Program-made: the position numbers and the translations under genes
Assembly (NCBI GenBank): GCA_027943335.1
Contig: BSBK01004089.1
Coordinates: forward strand, 2,770,001 to 2,834,000
Direction of reading: 5' to 3'
DNA length: 64,000 nt
DNA from: Chamaecyparis obtusa
Taxonomy: Eukaryota; Streptophyta; Pinopsida; Cupressales; Cupressaceae
Part shown: in pieces, positions 11,797 through 23,300 of the stretch
How the letters are laid out: each line of letters starts with the position of its first letter
How positions within the stretch are numbered: position 1 is the stretch's first letter
The notes under the pieces: model-generated
What the model was told of the DNA's origin: nothing
The model's database searches: none
Seen by the model: the letters and a program-made list of their open reading frames with translations, nothing else

Positions 11797-12807
11797 CTAA
11801 TGGAGGGGAATCCCTATATCAAAATTATGAAGAAGTTGTAAGATGACATGAGAAAAAGGTATAATACTGCGCGCGGCCCTATCCCTAACATATAATTTGA
11901 AGTTGTTACAATCGGCAAGCAAATGAGTATTACGATAGTGGAAAGGACATTTAAATTTATACAAAGCATCAATAGGTATAGGTCTAAATCTTTCCTTCTT
12001 AGAATTCATTAGCTCCACATATATTGTTTTAGCAATTTCTTGACGAGTGTGAGGATTATCCATTAGAGGTGTAGAGAGATGAGTGTTAAGGGGAGGACAA
12101 AGATCCACACCACTTAACTTGACTTGAGATTTAGAAGTTCCAACACCACACATATCTGGTTTAGGAGGTATATTAATGGGAAATTTAATACCATGCTCAT
12201 TAACTCCTAACCCTAAACCTTTATAGCCTTGTTTATTCACCATATTATATCCAGTAGTGTACATATCATGCAAAGCTTCTACAGGAGGTGATTCTTTATC
12301 ATGTTCATGAGTAAAGGTCGTATAAAGTGGGATAATAGGTTTGGAAGAAGTTTCTTTACCCTTTCTTTTAAGATCATCATGATTAGGAGGAGAAGGTAAA
12401 TCAAAGAAATCTTGCACATCTGCATCCTACACTATAGCTTGAATCCCATCATAAGTACGGGAAGAGCTAGGATTAAGAGATGGAGAATCAGGTATCAGAA
12501 TAGGAAGATTAGGATGAAGAGGAGGATGAAGATTAGGAAGATTGGGAGATGGTGTCTCATCTACCAAATTCTTCACATAATCCAAAAGATGAATAAGGCT
12601 ACCACATAAATCCCTAAGAAATTTTTTAAATGTAGGTAGACTAGTATCAGTCAACTTCACAAAAGTATAAGCAAGAGCAAAGTGAAGGGTCATCAATGTT
12701 ATGAAATGAATAATACCCTCATAAACATCATATGCATTATAAATAAATGCTAGAAGAAGAGTAATAACAAACATGATTATGCACCAAAACATCTTAACAA
12801 TCTTCAT
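11797..12807 (-). pseudogene. Membrane-hairpin plus G-patch/Gag-like protein, one stop
   Basis: Start chosen at ATG 12807, the first in frame after the PBS. The frame runs to 11797 with one TAG at 12429-12427 that fits CAG decay; about 336 residues. Residues 7-26 are strongly hydrophobic (FWCIIMFVITLLLAFIYNAY). A second hydrophobic stretch (about 31-54, FITLMTLHFALAYTF) could form a hairpin. Then come a proline-rich linker, a G-patch-like segment (KQGYKGLGLGVNEHGIKFPI) and a motif CPFHYRNTHLLADC resembling the Cys/His motif of the Tat Gag at 27-4118. There is no Gag core, protease or pol. The fusion is unfamiliar to me. An alternative is that the hydrophobic part is decayed leader read as protein. 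Confidence 0.55.
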
Positions 12808-12928
12808 GATAAAAATGCAAGAAATATGTTTTTGTATTTTATTCAATATATAGATTTTTTTGAATTTTTGAAGTATAGATGCAAGAGAAAAATGTAAATC
12901 TAACACCAAAAAGAAAGAGAGTAAGCTA

Positions 12929-12941
12929 GTCAGGTTCACCA
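12929..12941 (-). promoter_or_regulatory. Putative PBS of the 7945-14575 element
   Basis: TGGTGAACCTGAC on the minus strand, four bases inside the right LTR. It begins with TGG as expected; the primer tRNA is not identified. Confidence 0.55.
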
Positions 12942-12945
12942 AAAA

Positions 12946-14575
12946 TGAATAGATGTAATTTGGAATCACCTCTATTTGTGTAAGTGTGTGGGGAAAATGT
13001 AAGATTCACTCCTAAATCCAAATTCCCAAAGGAGAGATCCAATTTGATCAACCAAGAGGTTAATACACAATTGAATCAATCTATGAAGAATATGAAAGAG
13101 AGAGAGAAACCCTATACTTCTCTATAGTTGGATTAAGCTTGAAATCTGAAATAATTTGAAGTGCAAATACTAACCTTGAATTAGGGCAGATCTGGAAAAT
13201 GCTGAATTCTAGCTTCTGTATGAAATTTCTAAAGATTCTATCACTTGTTCTGGACTGGAAATGCCGAGGCGGACAAAACCCAGAAATCTTTTCTCCAAAT
13301 TCACACAGGTTGACTTTGACCTTTTCAAAGGTCAAATACCACATTATTTATTTGAAGTATGATTTCGATTCTGTTCACGGATCCTGAAAGATTGCCGAAA
13401 AGGGTATCTGAATTCGCTCTCAGATCCAAGATTTCACACCTGTACCTACAAAAAAATGAGGGTTTTTTTGTTTGTTTAGGGGGGGGGTTTGCCTTGGTCA
13501 AACCTCAGTTTGGAATCAACCTTAATATTGAAATTGAAATAGGAGAATGCTAGCAAGTAGTAGAAATGAATCTAACAATGAAGCTATGCAATTCAATAGA
13601 TATGCTAATGTATTTGGAATGTAATCAAATATATTGATATGAAATCTTGAACATAACATTATCAAACCTCCATGATTGTATGCTTGAAATCCACCTTGAG
13701 GAAACAATGATATGGATCTTGAAGATGAACAAAGGATCTTGAAGGAAGATCACACCACCATGGTGGCTAGATCTAGGGTTTGAATGATAGATCTTGAATG
13801 CTTGAGCCAAATCCCTTCAATAGCTTGAATGCTTGAATCCTTGATCTTCAATGGAGAACTTGGATGAAGAAGAAGACTTGAATACTTGAATGAATGCTTA
13901 CTTGATCACCTTGAGAACTTGAGAGCTTGATTGCCAAAACTTGATGATGGAGTGATGTGAAAATGAGAGAGGAAGGCCTCCTTTTATAGTGATCTAGGGC
14001 ACACTCCTCTATACGGGCCACCTTGAAGAATTAAATCCCAATTAGGTCCTCACCTTTAGAAAATATATCTTGATTAAATACCATTAAAGGATTTACTGTT
14101 TCAGAGCCCGAAACAGCCGACCCGGAAGTGGAAATAATTATCCCGAAAGCTAAATTACCGGCAAATGAGAGTTTGAAATCTTGGCGGGAAGAGGTCAAGG
14201 TCAAGGTCGACTTTGACCTCAAACCCTAACTTTGTCAGGTTCTGCAACAGAGATCCCAAAGATGCTAGAAACTTAGAAATTGATGTCTGAACAGGACCCA
14301 ATGTCTGGAATAGATAGAAAATCCTCTAAATGATATGATGAAGGACTAGGAGGTCTCATTTCTAAATCCTACCTAGAAAATGGAGCCATGGAAGAGAGAA
14401 AATCAAGAAATTCCTTAAGACCTTAACCCTAATTTCACCTAGAATGAAGAAATCAAGTGTAGAGAAGAAGTGGAAGACAAGGGAGAATGCAAAGATGCTA
14501 ATCATGACCCTAAACCACTTAGTTGGAGGGCTAAATGCTCTTAACATGGAAGTGCTTCCATTTTAAGATGATACA
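12946..14575 (-). repeat. 5' LTR of the 7945-14575 element
   Basis: A 1630 bp LTR, close to the left copy across its length. TATA box TATAAAAGG at 13988-13980 (minus). The homologous G run has 9 G (13479-13487) against 14 in the other LTR. It lacks the 59 bp minisatellite gain of the left LTR. Confidence 0.88.
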
Positions 14576-14764
14576 CATGTATATGCCAAATAAGTATATT
14601 TTTTCTATGTATACTACATATTACCGGTAGCATGCACCGAGGGGGAGTACATAGTACTTAGAAACTTTTTGATGTAGATATGTATATGGCAGAGCTATAA
14701 GGTATTAAGAAAACTTGGTCTATATACATTAAAGAGTTTTGATACTAATGGCAAAGGGGGAGAT
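14576..14764 (+). mobile_element. 3' untranslated part and PPT of SIRE-like copia element
   Basis: Continues the copia element after the nested insertion. It carries GAGGGGGAGTAC (14638-14649) and, directly before the LTR, the polypurine tract GGCAAAGGGGGAGA. With the tract at 7926-7939 this makes three similar purine tracts in the 3' region. Confidence 0.65.
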
Positions 14765-15982
14765 TGTTAATCTCTATTGATCATTCAAGGTTGTCATTAC
14801 TATCAAAGGCTATCAAAGAGATCGGTCAGACAGTTACATTGAGTCAGTCGGTAACCAGAAGCAAGACAGACTAGTCGGTAAAGCTTACACACCAAGTACT
14901 ATACAGTTTACCGAGCATCAGCAAACACCGACACCGATAGATAGTAAACATCGAGCGTCACAGTATACACCAAGCAATTTACACAATGTATACCAAGGAT
15001 CACAGGAAATAGCATAGTAATAAAAATGGCACATTCTTCTATGCAAACGGTTACAACGAATCATAAAATAGTTTACCAAGATTGAGGAACATTTATTGTA
15101 AAAGATACTCGTTAAATGTAATGTATATCTTATTGTAATAGTTGATCTAGGATATTTTACACCATAGATCTTAGGGTTATGATTTTGTATTGTAACCTAA
15201 TTTTGTTAAAGTGACAAAAATAGAACACTATATATTTGTGTGTTCACATCATTTTTGGTGTGAACTGATATATGAATCAATGAGCACTTGAAGCTGTTGC
15301 CTAACTTCAAGTCAATCAGTTAACAGAACAGAACAAAATACAGAGGTTATCAGATTAAGCAGAATCAGAGAAGGCTGCCGAGCAGATTCAAAGAAGAGAT
15401 TCATCATAGTTAAGGTGATATTTTATGAGCACTTATAAATTTGTTTCAGACAATTGAGTTGTTAACTAGCAAATAATTTCCTATTGCTTTCTGACAATTG
15501 TAATAGAGTTTTGGATAAATCTCTTAACCGAGTAGACTTAACAGTCTTATGTAAATCTCTTAACCGAGTGCACACTTCATTAGTGTTGCTAAAATCCTAT
15601 GACTAGGTAGATCTAGCTGATCTAACATATTACTCCTAATAGGGTAAGATCACCAGAAGTGATCAAAACTTGTAGAACTAACAAGAAAACCTTTTCTATC
15701 TGCAGTAGTGAAGAGTTTTTGGGTGTCATCCCCACCGCATTTTTTACCTTCTAACAATTATTTTTGTGTTACCAAAATACTTGTGTTATGTGATTGTCAT
15801 ATTGATTTCATATTTTTTACTTACATAAGTTAAATGGATGATTGATTCATGCAATTAGATTCAAGTTATTTTGGTCAGTTATCGTTGTTTACAGTTTTAG
15901 ATCTGAAAGGTTTACAAGTGAAGTTTTTGAAGGCACTGATTCACTCCTCCCCTCTTAGTACCTATCTCTCCTTATTCCAACA
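14765..15982 (+). repeat. 3' LTR of SIRE-like Ty1/copia element
   Basis: A 1218 bp LTR, starting TGTTAATC directly after the purine tract and ending TTCCAACA. A TATA-like CTATATATTTG lies near 15227-15237. No PBS follows, so this is the 3' LTR; the 5' half of the element should be left of the window. It is inserted in a MYB/SANT-like gene; the right TSD would be caaaa (15983-15987). Confidence 0.75.
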
Positions 15983-16863
15983 CAAAAGTCTTTACACTTT
16001 CTCCATGAGCAAGTTCATATAGGAAGGAAAGGCAAAGGGGGCTTCAAAAAAGAAGCCTGGACCGCCATTGAGAGGAAGTTCAATGCTGAGATGAGCCTCA
16101 ATTTGTCAAAGGATAATTTAAAAAACAAGCTGAAAGGATGGAAGCAAGGTTTTAGAGTTATGAGAGAGTTGAGGAGTATGAGTGGGTTTGTATGGAATGG
16201 AGCTACTCAATGTTTGGATGCTGATGAGATGGTGTGGGAGGAGCTTCTTAAGGTAACATGCTCTTTTGAATATGTTAATCTAAGAAATATTTCCTCCTTA
16301 TTAAGTTAGTGATACAAGCCAGAGATCTAATTCATTCATCATGGAAACATGCAGAGAAAAGAATTCAAAAATGCCAAAGTGTATAAGAGACAACCCTTCC
16401 AGTACTTCGATGACCTAGCCTTCATTGTGGGTAATGACATAGCTAAAGGTACCACAACTACTAATGCAAAAGAGACATAAGAAAGGCTCAATATGGATGG
16501 GGCCGTCTACTTGGATTGTGATGAGGATATCCCTATCGGTACACCTCTTAACACTACAACTGATTTGGATGATGAATTATATTATTTCAATCAATCGAGT
16601 ATAAGTGGTAAGCCAAATCCTTCAACACCGTCATCAAGGAGGGGAAAGAGGAAGAAGGCAACCATGGCTGGTTCGTTGGATACGATTTGTGAAACTATGA
16701 AAAAACTACAAGAGGGCCTCCATTTGCCTCTTGTTATCAAAGTGGATAAATCTGATTCAGATTCTGTCTTAGAAAGTGAGTATGAGGCCCTCAAATCCAT
16801 CCCTGATTTGAATCGAGGCACTATGCTAAAGGCATATGACACCTTCATCATTGAAATTGAAAG
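15983..16863 (+). pseudogene. MYB/SANT-like (L10-interacting MYB type) gene fragment, two exons
   Basis: Exon 1 (15983-16252, start cut off by the copia LTR) encodes a Myb/SANT-like domain with AWTAIERKFNAE, LKNKLKGWKQGF and WEELLK. GT at 16253 and AG at 16354 bound a 102 bp phase-0 intron that keeps the frame. Exon 2 (from 16355) goes on in frame to the Tat LTR at 16864, through a TAA at 16478-16480 that fits CAA decay. Exon 2 has a Ser-rich, basic stretch (SSRRGKRKK) and an EYEALKSIPDLNRGTMLKAYD segment. Such domains occur in host regulators and in the MYB-like partner protein of PIF/Harbinger transposons, so either origin is possible. The truncated copy cannot be functional. Confidence 0.7.
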
Positions 16864-18108
16864 TGTAATACCCCAAAAATGGGCTTTAGTACCATTAACC
16901 TCCTACATCGACAAATTGATTGAAATCGACCCTAAAGTCCTAACCTAAGGCACATATGCATATCAAATTATTGAAATCCTAATCAATCCTATCCTAATTC
17001 TGCATCAGGAAATATTTCTAAATATTCCTAATTTATCCCAATTATTTCTAATTAAATATTATTTGGCGATAAATGACATTATTTTATTTATCCTAAAGTC
17101 AATTAATTGAATATATTGAATATTTAATTAATTAAACTTAATCCCGCCACTTAATTATTTAATTAGATTTAATTGAATTTATTCCTAATTAATATTGTTT
17201 TTATTTGACAATAAATCAAAATTCTAAAAATAATCAATTAAATATTTATTTAATTGATTAAATCAAGTTGTCAAATTTAATAATATAGTTTGGAATAAAG
17301 TTTGATTGAATAATTGATGAACCCATAAATCAGTTATTTTTATTCAAAAATCAGTTCAGTTGAGAATTAAAAAACATGTGGAAATTAAATAAACTCATAA
17401 ATTTCTATGCACAATTCAAAAAAGCAGTTAAACTCTAAATCAACTATTAAATTCAATTTGTTAACTTTTTGAACTCAACATGTGATTGAGTTGAAAAACA
17501 TATTGGAGTTATCTGAAATTCTATTTGAGTTGAAAAGTTGTTTTTACACGATTTTATAAGTTAACTATTTCTAATTTCTTGATAACTCAAAAATAAATCA
17601 GAGTTTATCAAGTAGTGATTTATGGTTTTTCCATGAGTTCTCAAGTCCTAAATTTTTATATAAATAGGCCTTAGTCCTTCACAAATGATAAACCACAAAT
17701 TTGGAGAATCTTACACGTTCAATCTGGCAAATTGAGAGATTGTGCTATTTTTTAGATACTTGCTAACCATTGTTTTACATTCTTTTCATTGCATCCATAG
17801 TTTAGATTTCAATTTCCATATCAGATTAGATCATTTTCATCTAGTTTTTCATCATATTGCATTAAAAAATCCAAAAAAATAGATTAATTTGCATTCATTT
17901 TTATAGCTTTCATCATTTAAATCCTTCGTCTAGGTGTTGCATTGTCACTTATCTCGGTCCATTTTTTAGAATACCATACTCGCATCTATTAGAAGGCAGT
18001 AAATTGTCTGGTTAATGATATTTGCTTATCTACAGGTTTTCTAATTATTAACCAATAATGTTTTACTGAAGTGTTGTGTCCACAGATAGGTCTAATTTCA
18101 CACGCACA
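16864..18108 (+). repeat. 5' LTR of Tat element 2
   Basis: About 1245 bp, starting TGTAATACCCC and ending CGCACA, followed by tttc and the PBS with the same four-base spacer as Tat element 1. A TATA box TATATAAATA lies at 17657-17666. The stretch 17040-17300 is extremely AT-rich with many TTAATTAA-like words. Confidence 0.7.
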
Positions 18109-18112
18109 TTTC

Positions 18113-18130
18113 TGGCCCCCAACGTGGGGC
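18113..18130 (+). promoter_or_regulatory. Primer binding site of Tat element 2
   Basis: TGGCCCCCAACGTGGGGC, differing at two positions from the PBS of Tat element 1 (TGGCGCCCACCGTGGGGC). Confidence 0.8.
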
Positions 18131-18216
18131 TCGACAACAGGTTTCCATTCTTAATTTGATCATTTTCTAACATTTCCAATTCAAGCTTTGATTTTTAATT
18201 TTTCTTCCATACAATC

Positions 18217-18428
18217 TCGTATGACACTTGCAGATTGTTGTATCATAACATTCTATATGTCGTATGACAAATGACACTTTGCATTGTCATACCGGTTGTT
18301 ACATATTGTCGTACGAGCTTTGGATTGTCATGTGCGCAGGAACCCAGAATCATATCGTGTCTGGAGTGTCATATGTGAACTAGTATATTGTCATATGAGT
18401 TTTGACTCCAGTTTTCAATAGTCGTATC
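18217..18428 (+). repeat. TCGTACGA-type word cluster, PBS-proximal
   Basis: Words fitting TCRTAYGA at 18217 (TCGTATGA), 18260 (TCGTATGA), 18309 (TCGTACGA) and 18391 (TCATATGA), with degenerate relatives near 18286, 18327, 18369 and 18422. Many are preceded by TG (TGTCGTATGA). The cluster starts about 0.1 kb after the PBS. Confidence 0.65.
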
Positions 18429-18808
18429 CAAATTTTTGGTCATTTTTGAGATATTTGATTTAAGATTTCGACTAACAGCTAGCTCTGACATTTTCTATTT
18501 GCTAGTACTTGATCATTTTCACATCCGAATGCATCTTTGAAGGATGAAAGACAAAGACAGAGCATAAAAACTTATTCTTTAGCCTCTTCTTGTCTTGACT
18601 TCCAAACTCTTCTTTTGCAAGAAACCCTTACAGGAATCGTTTGTCAAAGACGCTAATTCAATAAGATTTCTAACGAGTGGTTTTGCAGGTTGCCGAATCT
18701 TCTACGAGAAAATATTATGTTTTCTTAGATCTCATTTTTCATAGGCATCTAGCTAATTAGGTACGTGTGCTTATTGTCATTAAGGTAGATATTAAGGGGA
18801 TTATGCTC

Positions 18809-18826
18809 TTCTCCTTCTTAGGAGAA
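18809..18826 (+). other. Leader hairpin 1 of Tat element 2
   Basis: Stem TTCTCC / GGAGAA, 6-nt loop, flanked by TATGCTC and TCAGAAACCC. It lies about 0.7 kb after the PBS. Confidence 0.6.
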
Positions 18827-18937
18827 TCAGAAACCCAGAAGGTATCTTCCCTAGTGCCAATTTGTGTACTGTCTCTGGATTAACTCTGCTTGACATGTTT
18901 TGGATAGGGAAAAGGACAAGGTTAGGGGATTATACTC

Positions 18938-18952
18938 TTCTCTTCCAGAGAA
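18938..18952 (+). other. Leader hairpin 2 of Tat element 2
   Basis: Stem TTCTCT / AGAGAA, 3-nt loop, flanked by TATACTC and TTAGAAACCC. It lies about 0.83 kb after the PBS and 129 nt after hairpin 1. Confidence 0.6.
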
Positions 18953-19739
18953 TTAGAAACCCAGATCATGTGGTCCCCAACCTCACATTTGCTTTAATCC
19001 TTTAGAGGGCCTGTCGGAGAGGTAAAAAGCTCCTGAGAATGACCCAAGTGGGGACAAGTCTTAAGCCAACTCTTCCACCCCACTATAAAATTTGACGCTT
19101 CCTTGAGGTTAAAGCCTCGGAAGACATAGTTGTGCTTGTTCCTTGGATTCATTCCATGAACATGCTTTGATTTTCTATAGAGTAGAGCTACTTAAATCTT
19201 ACTTGCGAGACTACACTGATCAAGGTACTCATAGGGCTAACAGCCTCAATCCTGCTTGTGGGACTAATAGAGACAATTGTGAATGGATGCCCTAATTAAA
19301 ATCCTAAGCTAGTTTTGCTACTGATCCATCTTTGAAGGATTTATAGTTCTTGTGCAAGGTGAATAGTAATCACCCCAAGACACTCATCATATTGAGCCCT
19401 CTTTGACGCTTGAACTCGACTAATATGGGCTTCAACATCTAGTACATGTTGTTGGACTTGCATATTTTGAGGAGTCTCTGAGTGTATTCCTAAGTCAATG
19501 AGCAAGTAATACATCTCTCCTCATAGCTAGGGTAAGGTAGGTGTGATTGATTCATTGAGTCAATACCCTCATGTTTTATGTGACTGTGAACCTATTGCTA
19601 AGATAAACAACCTTTGACAATCCAATACACAGATATTCAAAAACCTGGACAGAAAATTTTGCAAAACAACTGAGACCAAAATCTGGAAAAACTTGAAAAA
19701 CTTGAAGAATCCTAAGAAAAATCCTTTTCTGGTGAAAGT

Positions 19740-19960
19740 TGTCATCCTGAGCTTGCAATTGTCATATGACAATTGCTCCAATCTGTCAACTATCATATCA
19801 GAACCCCCAAAGATTCATAGGGGAAGCCTTACTATGTCGTACAAGAATTGTCCAAAAACTATAGCAAAAGTAATTCTTGGTATCATTTTTCATACGAGCC
19901 TTTACAATTGTCATTCCAGACCTATTTTGGTGTTGTACGAGCCTGGATACTGTCATACGA
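19740..19960 (+). repeat. TCGTACGA-type word cluster, gag-proximal
   Basis: TCATATGA at 19762, TCATATCA near 19794, TCGTACAA near 19837, TCATACGA at 19890 and 19953, TTGTACGA at 19933, with looser TGTCAT words between. It lies about 1.63-1.85 kb after the PBS. Confidence 0.6.
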
Positions 19961-20397
19961 TAGTTTCCCCAAAATTGCCAAAAAGTCTAAATTTTATCAG
20001 AAATCCAACCAATTTACAACTATTATCCAAATTATGACAGAATACCCATTGTGGTCAGGAACAAAGTAGAGAAATAGAGAATTCATCTATTTTCCCAAAG
20101 TGATCCAGTTAGCTCAATTTGTCATCTGATTGACCAATCTGAACCACATATCATCTTGTGTCAAAAACTTGTCAAAACCAATCTCGATTTATAACCTTGA
20201 ACTGGCTAAGTCTTGTGAATTCATGTCCACCATGTTTTGGGTGTCTAACCATACATCTCAGACACAATATCCTTCATTTACGTCTAATCAATCTTTTTCC
20301 AAAAACCAATCTTGACAAGGTTGCGTCACCTAATTTTTCTTAAATTTAGATTATCTATTAGTCATCATATCTTTCTCTCCAGATTCACCTGAGGTTA

Positions 20398-23300
20398 ATG
20401 GTGGAAACAAGAGCCTCCTCACACAAGAAACAAAGTGAAGAACCTAAAACATCAGCATCATCTTCTCTTATTGTTTAGACCTTTCATCAACCTTACGACA
20501 CAACTCGTTATGAAGAGAACGCCCTAGGCAATCTACATGTGAAACAAGGTTACTCCAATCCTACTCAATCAATCCCAGAGGATAATCAAAATGCTACTAT
20601 GTCTCAAGGAGTATAAAATCAAGGCTCACAAGGTCACCAATCCAATCATGGTGGATATCCAGAACCCACATCATTTGAAATTGAATGATTCTATGAGGAC
20701 GATCTCTTTAGAAGACTAATGAAACACTTCTTGCAAGAAGACAAAGAGACCTATTTCCTCAAATTGGTAAGACAAGGTGCCAAGCTTCCTCCCCACTTCA
20801 ATATTGAAGATATCATCACATGAGAGGAAGAAACCCCCATCACGGCTATGATGAAACAAATGCATGCTATGCAAGTCAAACTCAACCAGTTGGAAAAAGA
20901 GAAAGAACCTAAAGAATTCTCTATGGAGGCCCTATGCCCATTTCCATTCAATTGAAACTTGTACATGTCGTGTCATTTCCAAAAAGGGTGGAACTACCTA
21001 AATATGACAAGTATGATGGAAGCTCTGATCCCCAAGATCATGTTAGGGAATTCTATACTCTATCCATGGAGTTTATGCATGAACCAACATACTTAATGTG
21101 TCTCTTCCCACAATCTTTGGGAGGAGCAGCCATCAACTGGTTCTCTATTATGCCTCCAATGATCAAGACTTATGAGGAGTTAATCAAACTATTCTATCAA
21201 CAATAATCCTATAATATCGAGCATCTGGTCACCATGATCGATATCTGTAATCTGAAACAAAACTTAGGAGAACCCTTCCCGACCTTCCTCAAACACTGGA
21301 GGAAGAAGTTTTCACTCTATGCTCGCCAAATACCGGAAAATGAAAAACTAGAGATCTTTATCAACAATTTGGTTCTAGAAATCAATTATCATCTTCAAAT
21401 GCAAAATCATACATCTTTTGACAAAATGGTAGAAAATGCCATAAAGATCGACAATGTGCTTTTTCATAAGGGAGATATATCACTTCACAAAGAAAACACG
21501 TATGATTCAGGTTCTAGTTCCACCTCCAAAGATAAAAACAAATTTTGGAACAAAAACAAAAATGTCATCACAGACAGTGTTGTTGATCACATCAATGCCA
21601 CATCTAAGGCACCAACATTTAATCTTATGATTGGCACCCAAGCCATTAAAGCTTTAGAGATGAAGGCTACTGAATCTGCTAAGAATTCAAGCTACTATAA
21701 ACCATGGGTTACAAAACCAAAGCGCAAGTTCACTCCATTGGGTGAGTCCTTGGAATCTACCATGAAAACTCTATTGGCAAAAAATATCATCATGTTACCT
21801 GAAATCAAACCATATGACCCCGAAGTCAAACCTAAGTGGTGGAAAGAGACCGATTTATGTGATTTCCATCAAAACAAGGATCATAAAACCAATAACTGCA
21901 TGCGTCTGAAACATCCATCCATGATAAAATTGATGATGGAGAAATTGTGATTGACAACCATAAATCCAATAATGATCATACAACATTCACAGAACCTTTT
22001 CCGAAACATAATCAAGGAGATTCATCTTCTAAACCAAACATGGGTGCTAAAGTCAATTATACCTACTTTGGCAACAATGATGTCATAAACATGGTGGAAC
22101 CATGCTAATGCAGTTACTCGATTTCAAGCTTAGGTGACCCTCTAAGGACAAAACTCGAGTTCATCAAATGCCCCAAAGGTGCCCTTCAATCTTGCTTCTA
22201 CATCTAAACAAAGGACCTCTTCCAAATCAAAAAATTCTAAAGAATCCAATGAGATATCATACATCATCATCCAACAATTGCAACACACCAATGCCAAAAT
22301 CTCCATATTTGAGTTGCTTCAAATCTCTCCTACTCATCAAGTTGTTCTCGACAAAACTCTACTAAGTTCCAATGTTCCGGATAATCTTGATCTTGATCGG
22401 TTTCAAACCATGGTGGGTCATCTGACTTCTCCCCAATACATTTCCTTTTCATAGGAAGATGATAACTCACTGAGTCATCCGCATAACCAGCCCTTACATA
22501 TCGAAGTCCTAATCCAAAACTGTTGCATCAAACATGTGTTGATAGATGGAGGCGCTGGTCTAAATATATGTTCCTACAAATTGGTTATGCAACTGGGATT
22601 GTTAGAAGGTGCTATTGATCCTAAAAAGAAAATCACCATAAAAGCATATGATGAACAAGAACAAAATTCCAAAGGACTCATTGTGCTTCTTATCAGAACA
22701 TGACCTGTCATCAGAGATATCACCTATCATGTCTTAGATCTCCCATTGGCCTATAAAATTCTTCTAGGAAGGTCCTGGATTCACGAGATGCAAGCTATTC
22801 CATCAACATACCATCAATGTGTAAAATTTCCTTATGATGGAGTAGAGGTCACTATACCTGCAAACACATCAACATCTTGTAATGTTTTAAAAGACAATGC
22901 AGATAAACTTGTCTTACATAACAGGGAGTCTTCTACCAAACAAATGGACATAGCATCTACATCTAAAATGGAAGACCTATCAAAATGAATCAAGATCAAA
23001 GATATGGGAATGGGAGACTACACAATGGAACCATTCATCTCTGTCACATCCCTCTTGCTTTCACCTAAGTCTTATGGCCAACCTTCAGAGAAAGTGAAAC
23101 CTACAACCAGAGACTCTCAGGTTATCTTTGATGGGAGTTTTATCATAGAGCAGGTATCCAAACAAGAATCAGATGAGGAAGAGGCTATATTAGCCTTGTT
23201 ATACAAAGATTAGTCCCAATCACAAATAGTTCAAAAATGTGACTCTAAAATACCCAAGATTCATACAAAGTCATATGGACCAGGTCACAAACTAATGTCT

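Larger units (their letters stand above)
7945..14575 (-). mobile_element. Complete non-autonomous LTR element with membrane-hairpin/Gag ORF
   Basis: LTRs at 7945-9633 and 12946-14575 in direct orientation; perfect 5-bp TSD catgt at 7940-7944 and 14576-14580. The minus strand is the coding strand: the right LTR is followed by PBS-like TGGTGAACCTGAC (12941-12929), and a polypurine tract AAAGTGGGGGCTTAA precedes the left LTR. The LTR TATA boxes also point left. The 3.3 kb internal region has one ORF and no RT, RNase H or integrase, so it must move with enzymes from another element. It is nested in a copia element. Confidence 0.9.
18131..20397 (+). other. Long 5' leader of Tat element 2
   Basis: About 2.3 kb without a credible ORF. 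It contains two clusters of TCGTACGA-like words, two hairpins, and the conserved words CCTTTAGAGGGCCTG (18999-19013) and CAAGTGGGGACAAG (19045-19058). The order and spacing from the PBS match Tat element 1. Confidence 0.7.
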
